A stretch of DNA of 24,416 bases, taken from NCBI GenBank assembly GCA_002306055.1, contig DBRR01000012.1:1691-26106 (forward strand). Direction: 5' to 3'. Position numbers and translations under genes: made by a program. Below are positions 16,048 through 23,977 of this stretch, piece after piece (within the stretch, counting starts at the first letter, position 1; every line of letters begins with the position of its first letter). The notes under the pieces are model-generated. The model was not told where the DNA came from and did no database searches. It saw only the letters and a list, made by a program, of their open reading frames with translations. Source of the DNA: Anaerolineaceae bacterium UBA1363. GTDB taxonomy: Bacteria; Chloroflexota; Anaerolineae; Anaerolineales; Anaerolineaceae.

Positions 16048-16331
16048 GCATTAGTTTTGGTTTTGTAAGCCTCTAAAGTCTGGCGGAGGCGGCCTGAATC
16101 AGGCTCCACCAGCATGGAACCATCCGGAAAAATGATCGTTGGCACGCTGCGTTTGCCACGGTTTGTAGTCAGGACAAACTTTTCTCCTACCTTATTTTCA
16201 TCGATATCGATCCAGACGTAAGGAACGCTTTCTTCTTCGAAGACTGCCTTGGTTCGCCTGCAATCCGGGCACCATTTCACGCCATAAACGGTGATCCCGT
16301 CTTTGGATGTTGAATGTGATGAAGGATCCAT
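16044..16331 (-). CDS. Glutaredoxin-like thiol-disulfide protein with CPDC active site
   Basis: A 95-residue thioredoxin-fold protein. The start ATG is at 16331, where AGGAAGG stands 8 nt upstream; an in-frame ATG at 16403 would overlap the preceding gene and add an unlikely N-terminus. The active site is CPDC at residues 21-24 (GVKWCPDCRRTK), then VWIDIDEN, and the cis-proline loop RSVPTIIFPDGSMLVEP near the middle. This is the group of short glutaredoxin/NrdH- or mycoredoxin-like proteins. It probably reduces protein or small-thiol disulfides in the cytosol, and the partner is not evident. It lies 29 bp after the DUF4870-like gene, likely in one transcript. Confidence 0.88.
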   Translation of the reverse strand: MDPSSHSTSKDGITVYGVKWCPDCRRTKAVFEEESVPYVWIDIDENKVGEKFVLTTNRGKRSVPTIIFPDGSMLVEPDSGRLRQTLEAYKTKTNA

Positions 16332-16360
16332 CAGGGTTTCCTTCCTGAAGAGCTTGCTGA

Positions 16361-16840
16361 TCAGCCTACGTATGTTTTGCGGACCCACTGCCCAACCAAC
16401 CAATACTGGAAATCACGACCATGATTGGTTTCCACTGCAGCGACGATACCGTAGATGAGCGCGCCTATCGGAACAAGTGCCAGGAGGAGTGCCAGTACCA
16501 GACCAAAAAGACCGATGCAGACGAGAACCAGTGGGGTGGAAACAAGAGCAACAACACCAGCCAGGATGGCAGCCCCAAAGAAGTACACCAGTTGGAAAAT
16601 AATCGCCTGAAGGCTCTGGTACGCCACATAGCGTGAGCGGTCTTTGTAGGCAAGATAAATTACCAGCGCAGCCACCAGACCCAGAACACCGGTAACCAGG
16701 TTGAGCAGGATGGATAGATGGGCAATCATCGCCAGCGTATTTTCCTCGCTTGTCGACAAAAGTGGTTGAGACGCTTTTGGCTCGGTTGCAGGCTTGACAT
16801 CGCCCGGGTCAACATTCACGAAATCTTGAGAGTCAGTCAT
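16361..16840 (-). CDS. DUF4870-like (Tic20-type) membrane protein
   Basis: A 159-residue protein with a polar N-terminus (about 1-32) followed by the DUF4870 pattern. This is an N-terminal helix in SEENTLAMIAHLSILLNLVTG, the motif YLAYKDRSRYVAYQSLQAI, two further hydrophobic segments (FQLVYFFGAAILAGVVALV; VLVCIGLFGLVLALLLALVP) and a final GALIYGIVAAVETNHGRDFQ end. Such proteins resemble chloroplast Tic20 but their bacterial role is unknown. AGAGGTG precedes the ATG at a good distance. It is the first gene of the two-gene transcript ending with the glutaredoxin. Confidence 0.85.
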   Translation of the reverse strand: MTDSQDFVNVDPGDVKPATEPKASQPLLSTSEENTLAMIAHLSILLNLVTGVLGLVAALVIYLAYKDRSRYVAYQSLQAIIFQLVYFFGAAILAGVVALVSTPLVLVCIGLFGLVLALLLALVPIGALIYGIVAAVETNHGRDFQYWLVGQWVRKTYVG

Positions 16841-16948
16841 AATTCACCTCTTTTCAGATATGCTTAAGCTTAACACAAAGTGGAAATTCTGTCATGAAAT
16901 GAGATGGTAAATCTTTGGGAATAAAAGCGCAAATGACACGGAGGCCTG

Positions 16949-16957
16949 TGTTAGAAT
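16949..16957 (+). promoter_or_regulatory. Extended -10 promoter of fmt
   Basis: TGTTAGAAT matches an extended -10 (TGn followed by TAGAAT at 16952-16957). The fmt ATG at 16965 begins 7 bp later, so transcription would start at or very near the first base of the ATG. Confidence 0.55.
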
Positions 16958-16964
16958 CGCTGCC

Positions 16965-17885
16965 ATGAATGAACGAATTGTCTTTATGGGATCGCCTGAA
17001 TTTGCCATACCCAGCCTGGAAGCATTGTACGATAAGTATGGACTGGTTGCGGTCGTTACCCAGCCGGACCGTCCTGCCGGCCGAGGGCGAACGCTGATGC
17101 CTTCCGCGGTGAAGCAACGCGCGTTGGAGCTCGGCTTACCCGTTTTACAACCGGTGTCTCTCAAGAAACTCAGCGCTGTGACTGAGCTGGCGCAGTATAA
17201 GCCGGATCTGATCGTGGTTGCAGCTTTTGGGCAAATTCTGCCGAAGATGGTGCTCGAGATGCCTGCAAAGGGGTGTGTGAATGTACACGCTTCACTGCTC
17301 CCAAGGTGGCGCGGTGCCTCTCCAATCCAGGCAGCGATTGCCGCGGGCGATAATGAAACCGGTGTGACCATCATGCTGATGAATGAAGGGCTTGATACCG
17401 GGCCGATCCTGGCGCAGCGCAGAGTGCCCATCCGTCCGCGGACCAACGCGGAAGAACTTTCGCATCAACTGGCTTTCCTGGGAGCACAGGCATTAATCGA
17501 AGTGCTGCCCTCCTATCTGAGCGGTATGCTTGCGCCTTTGCCGCAGGATGGAACTAATCAGACGTATGCTCCAATGCTAAAGAAAGAGGAAGCCGAACTC
17601 GATTTCTCAAAACCTGCCCTCGAACTGGATCGCAAGGTGCGCGCGTTTCATCCCTGGCCGGGCACATATTTTACCCTGGACGGCAAGCGGGTGAAGGTGC
17701 TCGAGGCACACGTGCACGACAGTTTTGCCAGCGAGCCCGGCGAGAGATATGTGGTCAATGGACTACCGGCAATCGGCACAAGCGAAAGTTTTCTGGTTTT
17801 GGACAGCCTGCAGCCGGAAGGCAAAAAGCCCATGACCGGGCAAGCCTTTCTCAATGGTCAGCCTGGATGGCTGGACGGTGAATGA
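16965..17885 (+). CDS. fmt: Methionyl-tRNA formyltransferase
   Basis: Fmt formylates initiator Met-tRNA with 10-formyl-THF in the cytosol, preparing translation initiation. The 306 residues show the expected order. The N-terminal formyltransferase domain has RIVFMGSPEFAIPSLEAL, QPDRPAGRGR and the active-site run NVHASLLPRWRG (Asn106, His108), followed by ETGVTIMLMNEGLDTGPIL (Asp144). The C-terminal tRNA-binding domain has VRAFHPWPGTYFTLDG. All three catalytic residues are present and the length is typical. There is no Shine-Dalgarno sequence near the ATG (GGAGG is about 20 nt off), but an extended -10 stands 7 bp upstream, so the mRNA may be leaderless. It is alone on its strand, upstream of repeat-rich DNA. 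Confidence 0.95.
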   Translation: MNERIVFMGSPEFAIPSLEALYDKYGLVAVVTQPDRPAGRGRTLMPSAVKQRALELGLPVLQPVSLKKLSAVTELAQYKPDLIVVAAFGQILPKMVLEMPAKGCVNVHASLLPRWRGASPIQAAIAAGDNETGVTIMLMNEGLDTGPILAQRRVPIRPRTNAEELSHQLAFLGAQALIEVLPSYLSGMLAPLPQDGTNQTYAPMLKKEEAELDFSKPALELDRKVRAFHPWPGTYFTLDGKRVKVLEAHVHDSFASEPGERYVVNGLPAIGTSESFLVLDSLQPEGKKPMTGQAFLNGQPGWLDGE

Positions 17886-17927
17886 GCACTCATAGAGCAA
17901 CCAAGGGTGGGTTGACTCAAAGAGCAA

Positions 17928-18097
17928 GGGTGGGTTGGCGTCATGAAGCATATGCAGGAGCACACCGAGTTGTAGCCTACCCACCTAAGCACAAGCAAAT
18001 TGATTCATCAACGCTGTATGCAAGGAAGATTGCTGTTTTGGTGGGTTGGCTATTTCGATGTTCAGGCAGGGCGAGATACTCTGACGCCAATCCACCC
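17928..18097. repeat. Nested inverted-repeat element A (MITE-like)
   Basis: About 170 bp. The outer arms are GGGTGGGTTGGCGTC (17928-17942) and GACGCCAATCCACCC (18083-18097), 14 of 15 bases complementary. Inner arms TAGCCTACCCACC (17973-17985) and GGTGGGTTGGCTA (18040-18052) are complementary at 12 of 13. A partial extra copy of the arm, GGGTGGGTTGAC, lies at 17905-17916. No transposase is encoded. Confidence 0.7.
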
Positions 18098-18409
18098 TAC
18101 TAAGATGTCGTTTTTATATGTAAAAGTATCGAGCTGATTGCTATGCCGCTTCGTTCCTCGCGATGACAGGAAATCTGTCACAAAGCGGACTCAGCGGCTG
18201 GACTGAAGCCCAGCCGTACGGAGGGGGTTTTACTCCCTCCGCGGATATCTTCTTAGGCGGATTCAGCGACTGGCCTAATCACGCGAATTGACCGAAGGTC
18301 TCTGGCAAATGAGATGGAAAAGACAGATCGCCATACCCTGCTTCGCGGGCACAGGCGCAACTACTGCTCGCGATGACGGTGTTGTTTGTGCTGGTCTCTG
18401 GATCGGACA
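18098..18409. other. Repeat-rich non-coding gap between elements A and B
   Basis: No gene is seen. It contains an inverted repeat at 18214-18242 beginning CCGTACGGAGGG and ending CCCTCCGC, a GACCGAAGGTC hairpin at 18290-18300 and ATACCCTGCTTCGCGGGCAC at 18333-18352. Near-copies or exact copies of these occur at 24011-24294. CGCGATGAC appears twice (about 18160 and 18370). Confidence 0.6.
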
Positions 18410-18550
18410 GGGTGGGTTGGCGTCGAAAAGTGCCATTAATTAAACCCTATGTAAATAGCCAACCCACCGTCAAACCATCCAATGTGCCATTATGTGGGTT
18501 GATTATAGCCAGATGTTTTCAGATTGAAACCCGCTGACATCAACCCACCC
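18410..18550. repeat. Nested inverted-repeat element B (MITE-like)
   Basis: About 141 bp with the same plan as element A. The outer arms are GGGTGGGTTGGCGTC (18410-18424, identical to A) and GACATCAACCCACCC (18536-18550, 13 of 15 complementary). The inner left arm AAATAGCCAACCCACC (18453-18468) is the exact reverse complement of 18040-18055 in element A. The inner right arm GTGGGTTG at 18494-18501 is shorter. It lies about 20 bp past the mutS stop and could act as its transcript end. Confidence 0.7.
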
Positions 18551-18570
18551 TACCAATTTCTATCTATGGC

Positions 18571-21144
18571 TTACTCTTCTTTCGGAAAATACTTTCTCTT
18601 CCACTCGTAGAGCAAGTTCAGCGCCTGGATGGGGGAAAGGGTCTCCAGGTCGAGGTTCTTAAAAGCCTCGATCATCGGATTGTTCTCCGGGAAAAGGCGC
18701 AGCTGGTCCTGCGTGGCGGAGGCAGCTGGCAAAGTGGTTCCGGATGACTGCTCGAGCTGCTTGAGGATCTCGTTTGCACGGCTAATTACGGAGGAAGGCA
18801 GACCAGCCATATGCGCCACATGGATGCCGTAAGAGCGATCAGCCGCGCCGGGAACGATCTTGTGCAGAAAGACGACCGTGCCATCCGCTTCTGAAACCGC
18901 GACATTGTAGTTGCGCACTCCCGGGTAGAGGTCTGCCAGTTCGGTCAGCTCATGGTAATGCGTCGCAAAGAGGGTCAGAGGCTTGAGTTTTGGATGGCTG
19001 TGGAGGTGCTCAACAATTGCCCAGGCGATCGAGAGCCCGTCGTAGGTGCTGGTTCCACGACCGATTTCATCCAGGATTACGAGACTGCGCGGGGAGGCAT
19101 TGTTAAGGATATTAGCGGTTTCGAGCATTTCCACCATAAAGGTCGACTGCCCCTGGTGGATTGCGTCCTGTGCCCCAATCCGGGTGAAGACCCTATCCAC
19201 CAACCCGATTTCCGCCTGGTCGGCAGGCACAAAACTGCCGATTTGCGCCATCAACACAATCAGAACCACCTGGCGCAGGTAAGTTGATTTGCCACTCATG
19301 TTGGGACCAGTGATGAGTCGCACGATCTCGCCATCTTCAAAGGCCACGTCGTTGGGAATGTATCGGGTTTCGCTGCGGATGCGCTCGACCACTGGATGAC
19401 GTCCAGCGATGATATTCAGACCTTTCTCAGCGTTGAGTTGGGGTCGGGTGTATTTGTTGAGGGCTGCAACACTGCCAAAAGAAAGCAGGCAGTCCAGGCT
19501 GGCGATCGCGCGGGCGGCGTTGAGGAGTTCGGTTGAGCTGGACGCCAGTTGGGCGCACACTTGTTTGTAGACGCGCAGTTCCACTTCGTGAATTTGCGTC
19601 TCAGCATTCAAAACCAGTGATTCATATTCCTTCAGTTCGGGCGTGATGAAGCGCTCATTGTTAACCAAAGTCTGCTTGCGGATGTACTTTTCGGGTGCCT
19701 GGTCCGCCATGCCGCGCGAGATCTCGATGTAATATCCAAAAACCTTGTTGAAGCCAACTTTCAGAGTTTTAATTCCCGTGCGCTGGCGTTCTGCGCTTTC
19801 GAGCCCGGCAATCCATTCACGGGCATGTTTTGAGCTGGCAAGGATGGCATCGAGCTCGGTTGAAAATCCGGGCTGGATGATGCCAATATTGGCAGTTGTG
19901 GCTGGCGGGTCTTCGGTGATGGCTTTCTCAAGCAATTCCCGCTGGTAATCGAAATTCCCAATGGTACTGAGCAGTGACTGGAGAGCTGGTTCATTGGCAG
20001 GCAGAAGCGCCTTCAAACGCGGAATCGTGTCCAGGTCCTCTCGCAGTGCCACCAGGTCTCCCGGGCGGGCACTGCCGTTGTTGAGCCGCAGCACAATGCG
20101 TTCAATGTCATGGAGTTCCGCAAGCAGTGGCTCCAGGTTCTGACGCAGGACACCATTTTTGTAAAAGAATTCAACTGCATCCAATCGCGCATTGATTTGA
20201 TCCAGATCGAGCAGCGGTTTGTTGACCCAAGCCCGCAACATCCGCTTGCCCATCGGGGTTTTGGTTCGGTCAAGCACACCCAGCAGCGATCCTTCAGGCT
20301 TGTTGTCGCGCAGGGTCTCGGTTAGCTCGAGGTTGCGGCGGGTTTCCGCATCCAGGACCATGAAATCATTCAGGCTATAGGTGCTGAAGTTGAACTGAAC
20401 TTCCGCCAGACCTTTTTGGGTTTCCTGCAGATACTTCAGGAGAGCGCCAACCGCCCGCACTGCCAAGGGCATGGATTTTAGCCCCAATCCTTCCAAACTG
20501 CTGACCCCGAAGCGGCTTTTGATGAGTTCCTGGGCTCGGCCTGTTTCAAAATACCAGTTGGGGATGATGGTCTGGCTGCCCTGAATGTCCTCTGGCTGAC
20601 TGACCGCATCCGAAACCAGCACTTCCGCAGGAGAAAGGCGTTTGAGCTCGGCTCGCAGTTGAACGAAGACATCCTGATCGGTCAGCTCTGTGGCAGCAAA
20701 TTCTCCCGTGGACACGTCCACGTACGCCAAACCTGCGCCGTTTTGCTGGGAAAAGACACAGGCAAGGTAATTGTTGCGCCCGGAGGGGAGCAGGTTGGGC
20801 TCCACAACCGTGCCAGGGGTGACCACGCGCACAACTTCACGCGGGAAAAGACCCTTATCAGGCTGGTCGCCAACTTGTTCGCAGATTGCAACATGATGGC
20901 CTTTTTCGATCAGCCTGCCGATGTAGTTATCGACAGCGTGGAAAGGGATCCCAGCCATCGGTACGCGTACACCTTTTGCCACCGGGCGGGATGTCAGGAC
21001 GATATCCAGCGCTTCAGCTGTGGTCTTGGCGTCATCGTCAAATGTTTCGTAAAAATCACCCAACCGGAAAAAGACAATCGTATCCGGATATTGTTTTTTT
21101 ATATCCAGGTATTGCTGGCGGAGAGGGGTGATATCCTGCGACAT
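18571..21144 (-). CDS. mutS: DNA mismatch repair protein MutS
   Basis: MutS recognises mismatches and small loops and uses ATP to start repair with MutL. The 857 residues include the mismatch-reading N-terminal domain with the Phe-x-Glu motif (FRLGDFYETF). The connector and lever domains follow, with LDRTKTPMGKRMLRAWVNKP and KVGFNKVFGYYIEIS. The ATPase comes next, with Walker A GPNMSGKSTYLRQ, the FMVEMLETANIL segment and Walker B VILDEIGRGTSTYDG. The C-terminus ends with a short helical IQALNLLYEWKRKYF. Length and residues are those of a functional MutS1. It starts 3 bp after alaS with little RBS, so it is probably translated by coupling from the alaS transcript. Confidence 0.97.
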   Translation of the reverse strand: MSQDITPLRQQYLDIKKQYPDTIVFFRLGDFYETFDDDAKTTAEALDIVLTSRPVAKGVRVPMAGIPFHAVDNYIGRLIEKGHHVAICEQVGDQPDKGLFPREVVRVVTPGTVVEPNLLPSGRNNYLACVFSQQNGAGLAYVDVSTGEFAATELTDQDVFVQLRAELKRLSPAEVLVSDAVSQPEDIQGSQTIIPNWYFETGRAQELIKSRFGVSSLEGLGLKSMPLAVRAVGALLKYLQETQKGLAEVQFNFSTYSLNDFMVLDAETRRNLELTETLRDNKPEGSLLGVLDRTKTPMGKRMLRAWVNKPLLDLDQINARLDAVEFFYKNGVLRQNLEPLLAELHDIERIVLRLNNGSARPGDLVALREDLDTIPRLKALLPANEPALQSLLSTIGNFDYQRELLEKAITEDPPATTANIGIIQPGFSTELDAILASSKHAREWIAGLESAERQRTGIKTLKVGFNKVFGYYIEISRGMADQAPEKYIRKQTLVNNERFITPELKEYESLVLNAETQIHEVELRVYKQVCAQLASSSTELLNAARAIASLDCLLSFGSVAALNKYTRPQLNAEKGLNIIAGRHPVVERIRSETRYIPNDVAFEDGEIVRLITGPNMSGKSTYLRQVVLIVLMAQIGSFVPADQAEIGLVDRVFTRIGAQDAIHQGQSTFMVEMLETANILNNASPRSLVILDEIGRGTSTYDGLSIAWAIVEHLHSHPKLKPLTLFATHYHELTELADLYPGVRNYNVAVSEADGTVVFLHKIVPGAADRSYGIHVAHMAGLPSSVISRANEILKQLEQSSGTTLPAASATQDQLRLFPENNPMIEAFKNLDLETLSPIQALNLLYEWKRKYFPKEE

Positions 21145-21147
21145 GGC

Positions 21148-23880
21148 TTACTTCAGATTCTCTCGAATATAGACAGAAACCTGATCAAGCGCTTCAGAAA
21201 GCTTGTCCGGATCTTTGCCACCTGCCTGGGCCATATCTGGTCGGCCGCCACCGCCGCCGCCAACCACCGCAGCAACGCGTTTGATCAGGTCGCCAGCTTT
21301 AATGCCGCGGGCGATCAAGTCGGGGGTGACTGCTGCAATCAACATGGGTTTATCATGGCTGACGGTGCCCAAAACAACCACGCCGGAGGGATATTGCTGG
21401 CGGAACTGATCTGTCAGGCTGCGCAGGGCATCCGCATCCGCGTTAGGGATAATGGCGCTAAGCACGGGTACGCCCGCAACCTGTTGGATATTCTGCAATT
21501 TCTTGCTGAACTCTGCCTGGGCTCCTTGCGCGCGCAAAAGGTCAAGTTCTTTATCAAGTTCCTTGAGCCTGGTCTCGAGCATTTCCGTTTTTGAGAGCAG
21601 CTCGAACGGACTGGTTTCAAGAAAAGCTGCTGCCTCGTTGAGCAGATTTAAGCGTTCGCGAGCCCAGGCATACGCTTTTTCGCCGGTCACAGCTTCAATA
21701 CGGCGAATTCCAGCAGCCACACTCGACTCGCTGGTGATATAGAAGGAACCGATTTCAGCGGTATTGTCGAGGTGCGTGCCGCCGCAGAGTTCGTATGAAA
21801 CGCGTCCGCGTTGGTCGGCAATTTCGACCGTGCGCACCTCGCTGCCGTATTTTTCACCGAATAGCGCCATGGCGCCATCTGCTTTGGCTTCCTCGAGGGT
21901 TTTGACGCGCTTATTAACCGGGTACTCCTCGGCGATGTAGTGGTTGACCAGGGATTCGATCCGGAGTAACTCGTCGCTGTTGAGGGCGCGTGGGAAATTG
22001 AAGTCGAAACGCAGGCGTTCAGGGTCCACCGCTGAACCGGATTGGTGCACCTTTTCTCCCAGAACCTGGCGCAGCACGGCATGCAGCAGGTGCGTGCCGG
22101 TGTGGTTGCGCATGGTAGCCCGGCGTGAAGCAACGTCCACACTGATCAAAGCAGGGCTATCCACGTTGGGTGTGCCCTGGCTGACAACTCCAGAATGGAC
22201 AATCAGTCCAGAGACGGGTTTGCGGCTGGAAGAAACATTGACCTCCCAGGCAGGATTTTCAGCGGATGTCACTTTGCCTGTATCCCCCACCTGTCCACCG
22301 GATTCAATATAGAGGGGGCTGTCGGTGAGGATCAGTTCAACCTCCTCCCCAACTTGGGCTGTCTGAACCAGCTCTCCATCCCGCAGGATGGCAACTAACT
22401 TGGATTCAGTCGTGAAAGATGAGTAGGGGTCATAACGGACGCCGTCCTTGGGCAGTTTTCCTTGGGTTTGCAAGTCACTCAAAACGGCGGCGTAGAATTC
22501 GGTATTATCACCATTCATATTTCCAAAAGCCTGCCCTTTGCCGGAAGCAAGCCGATGCGCTTCCATCGCCTCGAAAAAGCCTTTTTCGTCCACGGTGAGC
22601 CCATCCTCTTCGAGGATATCGCGCGTAATCTCGAGCGGGAAGCCGTGGGTGGAGTAGAGGTTGAAGGCGGTTTTACCGTCAAGCTGGCTTTCAGCGTTGG
22701 ATTTCAGCCGCGCAACCTGGTTTTCCAGTTCAGCAAAACCAGCATCGAGCGTTTCAGCGAAACGTTTTTCCTCAGAGGTGAGCGTTTCGTAAATCAAATT
22801 AGCGTTTGCCTTCAGTTCCGGGTAGGCAGCCTGGTAATTTTCAATCACAAGCCTTGCCACGTGCGCCATGAATGGCTCGGTTAGGTTCAATTTGCGGGCG
22901 AAACGGGCGGCACGCCGGATGATCATCCGACAGACGTAGTTGCGTCCGATGTTGCCGGGAATAACGCCGTCAGCGATCAGAAAAGCGGCTGCCCGCACAT
23001 GGTCGGCGATCACCCGGTAGGGCGTCAGATTGGCGGCGCGTTCCGCGTCGCTCTGACCGGCGAGCCGTTGGGTTTCATCCAGAAGGGGTTTTAACAGGTC
23101 GGTTTCATAATTACCGCGGACGCCCTGGATGATCGAAACGATGCGTTCAAAGCCCATACCAGTATCCACATGCCGTTTTGGCAGGGGCTGGAAGTCGGTG
23201 GGGGAGGTGCGGTTGTATTGGATAAAAACGTTGTTCCAGATCTCGACGATTCGGGAGCAGTCGCCATTGACTTCACACACATGCCCTGGCACTTGCTGCA
23301 TATTGCAGAAATCCGGGCCAAAGTCGTAATGGATCTCGGTGCAGGGACCGCAGGGACCGGTCTCAGCCATTTCCCAGAAGTTATCTTTGCGTCCACCGCT
23401 GATGAGATGCGAGGCAACAAAACCGGGCTGTGCCAGCCAAACGTCACGGGCTTCCACATCGGTAGGCAGGTCGCCCTGATCGTCCACGAAGTAAGTTGCG
23501 TATAGCCGTTGAGGGTCGAGACCCCAAACTTTGGTGAGCAGCTCCCAACTCCAACTGATAGCTTCCTGCTTGTAATAATCCCCAAATGACCAGTTACCCA
23601 ACATTTCAAAAAAAGTATGATGGGTGTTGTCGCGTCCTACAGTGTCGAGGTCGTTGTGCTTCCCCGAAACGCGCAAGCATTTCTGGGAGTCCACTGCGCG
23701 GGTGTAGGGGCGGGTTTCGGTGCCCAGGAACACGTCTTTAAATTGCACCATACCGGCGTTGGTGAAAAGCAGAGTACTGTCACCACCTGGAACGAGCGAG
23801 GCACTGGGCACAACGGTATGCCCGCGCTGAGCAAAAAAGTCGAGGAAAGATTGACGAACCTGGTTGCCGGTTAGATACAT
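21148..23880 (-). CDS. alaS: Alanyl-tRNA synthetase
   Basis: AlaRS charges tRNA-Ala and edits mischarged Ser and Gly. The 910 residues show the class II catalytic core (GDSTLLFTNAGMVQFKD, THHTFFEMLGNWSFGDYY). The editing domain has HTGTHLLHAVLRQVLG and the zinc motif LCGGTHLDNT. The C-Ala/DHHA1 domain ends with the glycine loop GGGGGGRPDMAQAGG. Length is standard and all motifs are intact. GGAG lies about 8 nt before the ATG and a perfect TATAAT precedes it. It is the first gene of an alaS–mutS pair. No T-box-like leader is visible; the leader would be about 28 nt. Confidence 0.98.
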   Translation of the reverse strand: MYLTGNQVRQSFLDFFAQRGHTVVPSASLVPGGDSTLLFTNAGMVQFKDVFLGTETRPYTRAVDSQKCLRVSGKHNDLDTVGRDNTHHTFFEMLGNWSFGDYYKQEAISWSWELLTKVWGLDPQRLYATYFVDDQGDLPTDVEARDVWLAQPGFVASHLISGGRKDNFWEMAETGPCGPCTEIHYDFGPDFCNMQQVPGHVCEVNGDCSRIVEIWNNVFIQYNRTSPTDFQPLPKRHVDTGMGFERIVSIIQGVRGNYETDLLKPLLDETQRLAGQSDAERAANLTPYRVIADHVRAAAFLIADGVIPGNIGRNYVCRMIIRRAARFARKLNLTEPFMAHVARLVIENYQAAYPELKANANLIYETLTSEEKRFAETLDAGFAELENQVARLKSNAESQLDGKTAFNLYSTHGFPLEITRDILEEDGLTVDEKGFFEAMEAHRLASGKGQAFGNMNGDNTEFYAAVLSDLQTQGKLPKDGVRYDPYSSFTTESKLVAILRDGELVQTAQVGEEVELILTDSPLYIESGGQVGDTGKVTSAENPAWEVNVSSSRKPVSGLIVHSGVVSQGTPNVDSPALISVDVASRRATMRNHTGTHLLHAVLRQVLGEKVHQSGSAVDPERLRFDFNFPRALNSDELLRIESLVNHYIAEEYPVNKRVKTLEEAKADGAMALFGEKYGSEVRTVEIADQRGRVSYELCGGTHLDNTAEIGSFYITSESSVAAGIRRIEAVTGEKAYAWARERLNLLNEAAAFLETSPFELLSKTEMLETRLKELDKELDLLRAQGAQAEFSKKLQNIQQVAGVPVLSAIIPNADADALRSLTDQFRQQYPSGVVVLGTVSHDKPMLIAAVTPDLIARGIKAGDLIKRVAAVVGGGGGGRPDMAQAGGKDPDKLSEALDQVSVYIRENLK

Positions 23881-23914
23881 AAGATAACTCCAAAATAGTA
23901 TGATTAACTAAAAA

Positions 23915-23920
23915 ATTATA
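23915..23920 (-). promoter_or_regulatory. -10 box of the alaS–mutS transcript
   Basis: On the minus strand, TATAAT (23920-23915) stands 34 bp before the alaS ATG. The -35 region is weak (ATTTCT or nearby). The predicted leader is about 28 nt. Confidence 0.5.
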
Positions 23921-23943
23921 CCTGATAACAATGGACAGAAATC

Positions 23944-23977
23944 GGCTGATGACACGGCTGAAGACAGGCTGATGACA
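23944..23977. repeat. Three tandem copies of an 11-bp unit
   Basis: GGCTGATGACA (23944-23954), GGCTGAAGACA (23956-23966) and GGCTGATGACA (23967-23977) lie head to tail, one extra C after the first. They sit upstream of the alaS promoter. Confidence 0.6.

Noticed and set aside
17882..18103. 73-residue frame on the plus strand after fmt
   Set aside because: It lies within inverted-repeat element A and has no RBS or protein-like pattern.
20659..21594. 311-residue frame on the plus strand across the mutS–alaS junction
   Set aside because: It is a mirror of two well-supported genes; the composition is that of an antisense frame.
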